Shown: in pieces, positions 40,432 through 48,063 of the stretch
Position numbering within the stretch: position 1 is the stretch's first letter
How the letters are laid out: each line of letters starts with the position of its first letter
Assembly: GCA_024628785.1 (NCBI GenBank)
Contig: CP102405.1
Location: forward strand, 1,364,001-1,428,000
Origin: Fusobacteria bacterium ZRK30
Lineage (GTDB): Bacteria > Fusobacteriota > Fusobacteriia > Fusobacteriales > Fusobacteriaceae
DNA: 64,000 nucleotides
Reading direction: 5' to 3'
The notes under the pieces: model-generated
Databases searched by the model: none
What the model was told of the DNA's origin: nothing
The model's input: the letters and a program-made list of their open reading frames with translations, nothing else
Translations under genes and position numbers: made by a program

Positions 40432-42147
40432 ATGAATATTCAATATAAACTTTATAATTCAGCATTCAAACACATAAATGGCACCAGTCTTCCTGTGGAA
40501 GATAAATTAAATTTGAGGGTGTTAAAGGGAGAAAAATTTGCATTTCAGATAGCCCTAACCAGTGAAGAAAGTATACTGCTTTCTCTGGGACCTCATAACC
40601 ACATAGGTTATAAAGGATTGAAAAAAAGGGTAAGAATAGACCTTGAAAAAAGAGAAAACGCAGACCTTAAAGGATATTTTCTGGGATATGTATTGGATGA
40701 TGATTCAAAGACCCTCATAACAGATCCCATATTGAAGAAGGAGTACCTATATAATGAAGCAGGTAAACCGACTATGATCTGGGTAGAGGGAAAAGTGGAT
40801 AAAGAATATTGTGGAGATAACCTGAATATTACCATAAATTTATTTGGTCAGGAAGGGTATGAGACGGAAATAAAGGAGAAGATCATAAACTTAGATATTG
40901 CTGTAATGGACGTAGTGCTTCCTGAGTTGAAAGAGTCGGATTTTCATCTGGATCTCTGGCAGCACCTTTCATCCTGGGCAAGGATGTATCAGGTGGAGTT
41001 TTGGAGTGATGACCACTTCAAGATAATAGAAAATTATACAGCAGAACTGGCTTCACTGGGAGAAAAGGTGATCACTGTGGTAGCTTCTGATTTTTCTTGG
41101 GAGGGACAGGGATGCTTCCAGATAGAGGAAAATTCTTCAAACCTGTTTGAACATAATATCATTGGAGTAAAAAAAGATATGGAAGGAAAGATACAGTGTG
41201 ATTTTACCGCCCTGGAAAGATATTTGGAGATTTGTTTTAAATATGGGATGGAAAAGGAAATTGATATCTTCGGTCTTTTGGCGAGCTGGCAGAGGACAAA
41301 TTTTGGAAACCCTCTAAAGGATTATGATGATTATATCAGGATAAGTTTCTTTTCTGAAGAAAGTGGAACCCATGGCTACATAGACAATAAAAAAGATTTG
41401 GGAGAATATATCAGACAGATATTTAAATTTTTTAATGAAAAGAACCTTATGGACAGAGTAAGGGTAATCAGTGATATGCCTAAAAATCCCGAGTACTTTA
41501 AAAAATGGTCAAAATTTTTAAAAGATTCAGCCAAAATGGATCTTCTTATAAAAACTGCCCTTCATGAAGACAGTTTTACCGATAGATTGGATGGAATTTC
41601 GGATATATCTCTTTCTCTGCCTCTATTATTAAAAAGTAAAAATATTTTAGATGAGATAGAAGAAAAAATAAAAGGGAAATTAACCTGGTATGTATGCTGG
41701 TTCCCGGATAAATTAAACCATTTTATAAGTTCACCACTGATGGAGAGCAGATTAACAGGTTGGTACTCCTACTATATGGGACTCAATGGTTTTTTAAGGT
41801 GGGACTATGCACTCTGGACAAGCAAGCCATTTGAAAATATCAGCTATAAACATCCTAGATGGAAGGCAGGAGATATGTTCTTTGTCTATCCCGGGAAAGA
41901 TATGAAACCCATAAGATCTATAAGGTGGGAAAATCTGAGGTTTGGAATACAGGATCAGGAGATAATGAAGATGGCTGAAAAAAAAATCGGAAGGGAAAGA
42001 ATAGAGACTCTTATGGTGGAAGTTTTAGGAGATAAAAAAGAGATGAAAGCTACAGAAGAATTTTCTGTAGATATGAATTATTCTGTAGACTATAAAAAAT
42101 ATATGGTTATAAAGGATAAACTTATGAAAGTATTGACTAACAACTAA
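40432..42147 (+). CDS. DUF4091 (GH123-like) glycoside-hydrolase-type protein
   Basis: 571 residues without a signal peptide. The N-terminal part is beta-rich and the C-terminal TIM-barrel part shows DUF4091/GH123 hallmarks: DFHLDLWQHLSSWARMYQVE, SWEGQGCF, a late NGFLRWDYALWTSKPFE segment, and WENLRFGIQDQEIM. GH123 enzymes are beta-N-acetylgalactosaminidases using substrate-assisted catalysis. Specificity here is inference. It is the last gene of the third sugar operon, 9 bp after the GNAT gene. Confidence 0.75.
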   Translation: MNIQYKLYNSAFKHINGTSLPVEDKLNLRVLKGEKFAFQIALTSEESILLSLGPHNHIGYKGLKKRVRIDLEKRENADLKGYFLGYVLDDDSKTLITDPILKKEYLYNEAGKPTMIWVEGKVDKEYCGDNLNITINLFGQEGYETEIKEKIINLDIAVMDVVLPELKESDFHLDLWQHLSSWARMYQVEFWSDDHFKIIENYTAELASLGEKVITVVASDFSWEGQGCFQIEENSSNLFEHNIIGVKKDMEGKIQCDFTALERYLEICFKYGMEKEIDIFGLLASWQRTNFGNPLKDYDDYIRISFFSEESGTHGYIDNKKDLGEYIRQIFKFFNEKNLMDRVRVISDMPKNPEYFKKWSKFLKDSAKMDLLIKTALHEDSFTDRLDGISDISLSLPLLLKSKNILDEIEEKIKGKLTWYVCWFPDKLNHFISSPLMESRLTGWYSYYMGLNGFLRWDYALWTSKPFENISYKHPRWKAGDMFFVYPGKDMKPIRSIRWENLRFGIQDQEIMKMAEKKIGRERIETLMVEVLGDKKEMKATEEFSVDMNYSVDYKKYMVIKDKLMKVLTNN

Positions 42148-42294
42148 TAAGATTTAATCATGAATTACAGAAATTAAAATCAAAAAATAGAAGACTGGAC
42201 ACAGAGATATCCAGAGGGAAAAGAGAGAGTATATGGAGAGAAATTTTTATGAATATCTATGTCAAAAAAAGTTTAAAAAGGAGCAGAGAAAATT

Positions 42295-42534
42295 ATGCAA
42301 GAAAAGGTAGAATTTATTAACGCATGTCCATGATGCACTAAGTTTGAGGTCTTCGTGGAAGATTATGCAAGAAAAAAAGGAATAACAGCTAAAATTTATA
42401 AAGCAGGGAAAGACTTCGATTATTTAAAAAAATACGGAGTTGTAATGAAATCGATACTTATTATCAATGAAACAAAAAAATACCAGACATTGACCGAAGA
42501 GATAATAAAAAAAGCAATAGATGAGGCGGTTTAA
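42295..42534 (+). CDS. saoT: Thioredoxin-like selenoprotein (CPUC motif), SaoT type
   Basis: 79 residues if UGA at 42331-42333 is selenocysteine: EFINACP-U-CTKFEVFVEDYA, then YGVVMKSILIINE, the beta-strand and pseudo-cis-Pro region of small thioredoxin-fold (TM0996-type) proteins. The redox motif is Cys11-Pro-Sec13-Cys14. A hairpin GTCTTC/GAAGAT with loop GTG (42349-42363) begins 15 nt after the UGA, as expected of a bacterial SECIS. The stop codon is 1 bp before the permease start. It probably passes electrons or metal-thiolates within the operon. The symbol follows NCBI-style naming from memory. Confidence 0.82.
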
Positions 42535-42535
42535 A

Positions 42536-43597
42536 ATGATAAAGTTTTTAGAAGAAATATTGAGAACTTCATTTGAAATTTTAAATTCAGCATCTATATG
42601 GTTGATATTTAGTTTTTTATTGGCAGGATTTTTAAGAAATATACTAAATCCTTTGAAATTCCAAAAGATGCTGGGGAATACAAAACTATCTTCAATACTT
42701 AAAAGTACCCTATCTGGAATGCTTCTTCCCATATGCAGCTGTGGAGTTATACCTCTCGGTATGAGTATGTATTTTTCAGGAGCCTATCTGGGGCCTGTCT
42801 TAGCCTTTATGACATCAACTCCTATGATCAATCCTGTGGCAGTTTTATTAGCTTTTGGACTATTGGGGCCAAAGATAGCTGGTATCTATGTTTTAACAGG
42901 GTTTTGCCTGCCGTTTTTAATTGGAATAATTGGAAATAAATTTGGAAAAGGTGAACTACATGCCCCTGGTATGGAGGAGTTTATCGAATCAGATTACGAT
43001 GATGACAGAAGTTTTAAGAAAAAAATTATAGATGGATTTAACTGGGCATTTAACGATTTGGCCCTTGTTGTGAGTAAATATGTGATCTTAGGTATGGTTA
43101 TGGCCGGATTTTTATTCACTGTTTTTCCTAAGGGGTATATAGAAAAGTATTTAGGAGATCCAAGTGTGTTGTCTCTTGGGAGTATAACTATCTTAGCAAT
43201 GATAATGTATGTGTGTGCTGTTGGTCATATTCCATTTATTGCTGCCCTGGTTGCCAGTGGAGCTGCCCCCGGTGTGGCTGTTACATTTTTAATGGCAGGT
43301 ACTGCAACAAATCTACCAGAACTACTCAGTATGTATAAACTTATGGGGAAAAGAACGGTTATAATCTATTCTTTAACTATGGTTATATCATCGCTGGGAG
43401 TAGGATATTTAACAAATATTTTATTATCTGATTTTAAACCAGTGATCGATTTCGATAAAAATTTAGGTTCTATTAAAGCTGCTAATTTTTTACTTATTGA
43501 ACCACCGGAATACCTTAAATATCTGTGTTCTATTATAATTATTTTACTGGCGGTAAAAGCTATTTATCCTACGGTAAGAAAGAGAGTGATAGCATGA
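42536..43597 (+). CDS. saoE: DUF318/ArsP-like efflux permease, SaoE type
   Basis: 353 residues from ATG 42536 (AGGCGG just upstream; an earlier in-frame ATG at 42521 lies within saoT). Eight or more helices in two repeats. The conserved LPICSCGVIPLGMSMYFSG segment has the CxC pair shared with ArsP-type organoarsenical exporters, followed by TSTPMINPVAVLLAFGLLGP and GHIPFIAALVASGAAPGVA. It likely exports the metal(loid) product. It overlaps the next gene by 4 nt (ATGA). Confidence 0.85.
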   Translation: MIKFLEEILRTSFEILNSASIWLIFSFLLAGFLRNILNPLKFQKMLGNTKLSSILKSTLSGMLLPICSCGVIPLGMSMYFSGAYLGPVLAFMTSTPMINPVAVLLAFGLLGPKIAGIYVLTGFCLPFLIGIIGNKFGKGELHAPGMEEFIESDYDDDRSFKKKIIDGFNWAFNDLALVVSKYVILGMVMAGFLFTVFPKGYIEKYLGDPSVLSLGSITILAMIMYVCAVGHIPFIAALVASGAAPGVAVTFLMAGTATNLPELLSMYKLMGKRTVIIYSLTMVISSLGVGYLTNILLSDFKPVIDFDKNLGSIKAANFLLIEPPEYLKYLCSIIIILLAVKAIYPTVRKRVIA

Positions 43598-44064
43598 AAA
43601 AAAATGTTAAATTATGTCTAAGTAGACAAAATATCATATTACTTATTATCTTTTTTATTGGATTTATCTTTTATATGTATTCTTCACAAGAAGGAAATCA
43701 AGAAGACATAGATCAAAAAAATCCATTATTGAAAGTGTTTCAAAGTAAATATTCAAATAAGGTCATTCTTATGAAAGAGGGAGATGTTACAAATGATGGA
43801 ATTGAAGATTTGATAGTTATCTATGATATATCCAAATCGGAAAAAAGGATGGTTATTGTTATGGGAAGAACCAACACTTTAACAAATAGTGTAAAAGCTC
43901 CCATAGAAAGACAGAATATAAAATTTAAAAATATTGATGAGAAAGATCAAATGGAATTTATAGTCTCTGGGTATAAGGGAAGTAATCTAGGCTATGCAAT
44001 ATATAGGATAGAAAACAGTAGGATCGTAGATCTCTTTGGTGAGGGTATGGATCAATGTTGTTAA
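43594..44064 (+). CDS. saoC: Membrane-anchored Cys-Cys-COOH protein, SaoC type
   Basis: 156 residues from ATG 43594, coupled to saoE by ATGA. One N-terminal helix (IILLIIFFIGFIFYMYSS), then an extracytoplasmic domain with DVTNDGIEDLIVIYD, resembling an EF-hand/FG-GAP Ca-loop. It ends exactly in Asp-Gln-Cys-Cys, a C-terminal vicinal dithiol suited to binding a soft metal. I recall homologues ending in Cys-Sec. Here both positions are Cys codons followed by TAA. Confidence 0.75.
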   Translation: MKKNVKLCLSRQNIILLIIFFIGFIFYMYSSQEGNQEDIDQKNPLLKVFQSKYSNKVILMKEGDVTNDGIEDLIVIYDISKSEKRMVIVMGRTNTLTNSVKAPIERQNIKFKNIDEKDQMEFIVSGYKGSNLGYAIYRIENSRIVDLFGEGMDQCC

Positions 44065-44093
44065 ATAAATAAAAAATACAAAAGGAGAACAAA

Positions 44094-45146
44094 ATGAAAA
44101 AATTTATACTAGGGTTATCATTACTGGCACTATTAGGTTGTGGGGAAAAAAAAGAAGAGGATTATACGGTTAAACTAGGTTACTATAACTGCGATCATAT
44201 GACTGCATCGGTTATTGCTAAAGATGCTGGAATATTTGATGAGATGGGCCTTTCGGTAGATATCAGCGGGAATGGAAAAGTTCCTCAGGCAATGGCTGCG
44301 GGGCAAATGGATGTTGGATATATAGGAGTAAATAATGTATTTAGATCGCAACTTAAAGGGGCACCACTTGTAATAGGGGCAAATAACCATAAAGGGGGAT
44401 CATTTTATTTAGTTGTTGCAAACGATGTTGAAAAACCTGAAGATTTAATTGGTGAAAAACTTGCTATAGGGACTCATCCTGAAAGATCAACTGGATGGAC
44501 ACAGATTGCAAAGAGTCTAAACCTGCCAGTAGATGGAAAAAACTATCAAGGGATTGATATCGGGTCATCAACAGATGCGTTGACAACTCTTAGAATGGGA
44601 GAGATCAAAGGGTTTACAGCATGTGATCCATGGGCATCAATGGCAGAATATCAAGGTGTTGGAAAGATTATGGGAACTGAAAATAAACTATTAAATGGTG
44701 AATGGGGAGTATGTTGCACATATACTTTGAATAAAAAATTTATAGAAGAATACAGAGGTTTAGCTAAAAAAATGATATTAGCTCATGCAAAAGCTATTGA
44801 ATATATCTATGAAAATCCTTTAAAATCAGCTAAGATTTTTGCCGATAACTACAATGTTCCGTTGGAGGTTGCTATAAGTACAATCTATAAAAAAACTGTA
44901 GGGGAAGGAAGAACTCTAACATGGAAACTTGATCCTCAGGAGATTAAAAATGAATTAGAGTGGGCACAGGAAAATGGATTTACTCCTAGAGAAGTTAAAT
45001 ATGAAAATATTGTGGATGAATTAATTTATAATGAAGCTAATGTTCCTGATTTTGATAGATTTATAGCTGAAAAGATCGAGAAAAATTTTCCATTGGATAT
45101 GGGTTTTGACTCATGGTATGCAAAAGCTCAGGAATTAGATAAGTAA
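44094..45146 (+). CDS. NitT/TauT-type ABC substrate-binding lipoprotein with cysteine-rich ligand site
   Basis: 350 residues with lipobox LLGCGEK (Cys16). The SsuA/NrtA-type fold is recognisable (VKLGYYNCDHMTASVIAKDA; GQMDVGYIGVNNVFR; TDALTTLRMGEIKGFTACDP). Mature-protein cysteines sit where such proteins hold their ligand: Cys33 (YNCDH), Cys177 (TACDP) and the pair Cys207-Cys208 (GVCCTY). This suggests a soft-metal or organometal ligand rather than a sulfonate. It precedes a second, smaller binding protein, a permease and an ATPase. Confidence 0.85.
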   Translation: MKKFILGLSLLALLGCGEKKEEDYTVKLGYYNCDHMTASVIAKDAGIFDEMGLSVDISGNGKVPQAMAAGQMDVGYIGVNNVFRSQLKGAPLVIGANNHKGGSFYLVVANDVEKPEDLIGEKLAIGTHPERSTGWTQIAKSLNLPVDGKNYQGIDIGSSTDALTTLRMGEIKGFTACDPWASMAEYQGVGKIMGTENKLLNGEWGVCCTYTLNKKFIEEYRGLAKKMILAHAKAIEYIYENPLKSAKIFADNYNVPLEVAISTIYKKTVGEGRTLTWKLDPQEIKNELEWAQENGFTPREVKYENIVDELIYNEANVPDFDRFIAEKIEKNFPLDMGFDSWYAKAQELDK

Positions 45147-45148
45147 AA

Positions 45149-45880
45149 ATGAAAAAAATTAATCTAGTATTTATTATATTATTTATTGGGGCATTTCTCC
45201 TGCCAAAAGAAAAAAGAATGGAAAAACCACTAAGAATTGCCAGCGGTAAGGATACAACAGGCCTTTTACTCAATAGACTCCTACGTGAAAATGTTGAATT
45301 TCAAACAGTAGTTGGAGAATATGAATTACAGGATTGCTGAAGTTCGACAGCTCAGTGGGCACTGAGTAGTGATGTACTGGATATAGCTTTCCTATGTGAT
45401 GATGCTGTAATTTCATTCAAAAAAAATACAGAATTTAAAAGTTTAGGAAGTGTAATAAAAAATTCAGACATAGTTGTAAAAAATAAAGAAACTCCTAAAA
45501 TGATCGCATACGAAGGGAAAAAACAATATCAAAAAAAAATAATCCAAAAATATAAAATCAAATATCCTGTAAAGGCTAATTCTATTCCTATATTATTGGA
45601 AAGAGATGTAGTTGATGCAGCTATATTAGATGGGATTAAGGCTATTACCATAACAGGGAGCTATGAAGAAATCTACCAAGATTACACTACATATAATATG
45701 GTAGTCAGGAAAGCTGTAATAGAAACTAAAGAATTTAAGGAGTTTATTAAAAAATATAATGAAGTGGCAGATGAATTAAATGATGAGAAATTATATCGAA
45801 ATGAAGTAAAAAATTATTTAAAGGAGGGGAAATGGCCGAAGCATGTCTCTACACCAAAGTTTCAAAAGATCAAAATTTAA
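45149..45880 (+). CDS. Small ABC substrate-binding selenoprotein (Cys63-Sec64)
   Basis: 243 residues if UGA at 45338-45340 is selenocysteine. The two open parts are in one frame with a continuous fold: signal anchor, RIASGKDTTGLLLNRLL, YELQDC-U-SSTAQWALSSDVLD, then IAFLCDDAVIS and the C-terminal lobe. The Cys-Sec pair sits in the ligand loop. The hairpin CTCAGT/ACTGAG with loop GGGC (45351-45366) starts 10 nt after the UGA. It may correspond to the (seleno)protein family I recall as SaoB; this assignment is less certain than for its neighbours. Its 3' end overlaps the permease start. Confidence 0.78.
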
Positions 45881-46635
45881 TAAAGACTAAGATGAAAAAT
45901 ATATGTAATAGATCAATTGCATTTATAGGGATCTTAACTGTATGGCAGATAATGTCATTACATTATAACAATGAATTATTGCTCCCCTCACCTATTATCA
46001 CAATTAAAGAATTTTTTAATTGTATAGTAGATGTAGAAGTATTAAAAAACATGGGAATTACAATGGGCCGTGTGTTGAGAGGATTTTTATTATCTCTTTT
46101 ATTTGGGCTTCCCCTTGGATTTTTAATGGGTTATTTTAGACAGGTTGAAAAGGCCATGGGTGGGATTATTGATGCAGTGCGTCAAATCCCGGTTATGGCA
46201 TGGGTTCCATTGACAATTGTATGGTTTGGTATTGGAGACGGACCTACTCTATTTTTAATAGCATTTTCAGGAGTATTTCCTATAATACTAAATACCCTAG
46301 AAGGGGTAAAGGGAATTTCATCTGACTATTATAATGCAGCTAGGAGTATGGGGGCTAGTAGATTCAGCCTGTTTAAAGATGTTACCCTTCCTGCTGTTGT
46401 TCCGGATATACTGACCGGAGCCAGGATTTCTATCAGTACAGGGTGGATGTCGGTTATATGAGCGGAGTTCATAGCGACAAGTGCCGGGTTCGGTCACTCA
46501 ATGGTAGAAGCACAAGCTTATATGCAGACAGAAAGGTTAATCGCTCTGATGATGTTAGCTGCAGTAGTGGGTTATACAATAGACAGGGGACTTTTATTGA
46601 TAAATAAAAATCTAACCAGCTGGAGGGAAATATAG
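45832..46635 (+). CDS. saoP: ABC transporter permease selenoprotein (Sec210), SaoP type
   Basis: 267 residues if UGA at 46459-46461 is selenocysteine. The SsuC-type permease has helices from about 25, an EAA loop (YYNAARSMGASRFSLFKDV) and DILTGARISISTGWMSVI-U-AEFIATSAGFGHSM, which aligns with the SsuC helix usually reading WxxxVAAEM. The frame then runs to TAG 46633-46635. The hairpin GTGCCG/CGG(T)CAC with loop GGTT and a bulged T (46481-46497) closely resembles the E. coli fdhF SECIS apex. Start 45832 follows a strong GGAGGGG; ATG 45892 is an alternative. Confidence 0.8.
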
Positions 46636-47384
46636 TGGAAATAAAAAATATATCTAAAGTATTTTCCTCAAAGGGGGAGGAAAATACTGTGCTCCAAAAT
46701 GTAAATTTAACCGTTAATAAGGGGGAATTTATAACTTTATTAGGACCGTCTGGATGCGGGAAAACAACCTTATTGACTATGATGGCAGGATTTCAAAAAC
46801 CTACCTCTGGTGAAATTTGGTTAGGTGATGAAATGGTAACGAAACCATCACCTAAAAAGGGATTTGTATTTCAAAATTATGCACTTTTTCCCTGGATGAC
46901 AGTAAAGGAGAATATACTTTATCCCATGAAACAACAGAAATTAGGAAAAGATGAGATGGAAAAACGGTTTGAAAAATTAATAGAGATAGCCCATCTTGAA
47001 GGGAAGGAAGATCTATATCCCAAGGAATTATCCGGAGGAATGAAACAAAGGACAGCTTTTGTAAGGGCCCTGGCAGGTAATCCTAAAATTTTACTCTTAG
47101 ATGAACCATTGGGGGCAATAGATTTTCAGATGAGAAAGTCTATCCAGGTACAGCTGGAAAAGCTCTGGCAGGAAACTAAGATCACTACTGTAATGGTTAC
47201 CCATGATGTAGAAGAAGCGCTCTATCTCAGCGACAGGGTGATAGTGATGTCTAAAAATAGAGGAGAGATCATAAAAGATTTTAAAGTTCAGATGGAGAGG
47301 CCTCGTAACAGAGAATTTAAGGAATATAAAGATTATAAAAAAGAACTAGAAAAATTATTAGAATTGGCATTAAAAGGAGTATAG
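46635..47384 (+). CDS. saoA: ABC transporter ATP-binding protein, SaoA type
   Basis: 249 residues, NitT/TauT class. Walker A GPSGCGKTT, Q-loop FVFQNYALFPWMTV, signature LSGGMKQRTAFVRALAG, Walker B ILLLDEPLGAID and the switch His in VMVTHDVEEAL. GTG start overlaps the permease stop by 1 nt (TAGTG). It energises the two-binding-protein importer of this operon. It has no in-frame UGA. Confidence 0.93.
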   Translation: MEIKNISKVFSSKGEENTVLQNVNLTVNKGEFITLLGPSGCGKTTLLTMMAGFQKPTSGEIWLGDEMVTKPSPKKGFVFQNYALFPWMTVKENILYPMKQQKLGKDEMEKRFEKLIEIAHLEGKEDLYPKELSGGMKQRTAFVRALAGNPKILLLDEPLGAIDFQMRKSIQVQLEKLWQETKITTVMVTHDVEEALYLSDRVIVMSKNRGEIIKDFKVQMERPRNREFKEYKDYKKELEKLLELALKGV

Positions 47385-48038
47385 GTGTATACAAAACAAG
47401 AATTTTTAGAACTGGAATTTGAAAATTATACCAGTCAAGAACTGTATTTAGAACGAAGATATAAAGATTTAAAGGGGAAATATCAAGATATCAGACTTTT
47501 TATTATGGAGTCTGTAATTGAGTCTAAAACTTCTTTGAAAGATATAAAAAATAAATTAAAAAATAAATATCAAGATATAGATGATATTTTGATAAAGATG
47601 CAGAAAAAAGGAATATTTGTAGCCGATGAGGATGTTAAATTTATATATCCTGTTTCAGCCCTGCCTACATCTCACAGAATAAAAAGAAAAGATGGCAAAG
47701 AATTTTATTCTATGTGTGCAATAGATTCAATAGGAACTCATTTTACTTTTCATCAAGATATTGAAATTAATTCTAGATGTTCCGAAACAGGAGAAAGTAT
47801 CAATTTAAAATTATCCAATGGAAAACTGATTTCACACTATCCCAAAGATCTGCATATACTTCATGTGGATTTAAACAATCATACTAACTGGGCTGGAAAC
47901 TGCTGAAATATTATGAACTTCTTCCGTGGGGAGAAAGAACTAAAAAACTGGATGAACAAAAATAATAACCAAGACGGGGTATACTGTCTTCCGGTAAAAG
48001 ACGCATTTAAGGTGAGTAAATTGCTGTTTGAAATATAA
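47385..48038 (+). CDS. saoL: MerB-like organometal lyase selenoprotein, SaoL type
   Basis: 217 residues if UGA at 47904-47906 is selenocysteine; MerB is about 212. The MerB catalytic set is present: Cys111-Ala-Ile-Asp114 (MerB Cys96/Asp99), structural Cys132 (SRCSETGE) and Cys173, with Sec174 next to it (NWAGNC-U-NIMNFF). This aligns with the FCCHVHFF of MerB. The distal frame NIMNFFRGEKELKNWM...GVYCLPVKDAFKVSKL is the normal MerB C-terminus. The hairpin TTCTTCC/GGGAGAA with loop GTG (47919-47935) starts 12 nt after the UGA. GTG start directly after the ATPase stop, AAAGGAG upstream. Likely cleaves C-Hg or similar bonds. Confidence 0.85.
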
Positions 48039-48063
48039 GAGGAATTAAGAGAGGAGTTGAATT

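Noticed and set aside
45149-46635. Frameshifted or decayed ABC transporter genes
   Set aside because: The halves are in the same frame with no indel. Only one UGA separates them, coding quality is equal on both sides, and the same pattern occurs in two further genes of the operon.
42331-47906. UGA read as tryptophan (alternative genetic code)
   Set aside because: Trp is encoded by TGG throughout, and UGA is a normal stop in neighbouring genes (saoE ends in TGA at 43595-43597; the gene ending at 53553 also uses TGA). The UGA positions align with Cys-type residues and hairpins, not Trp.
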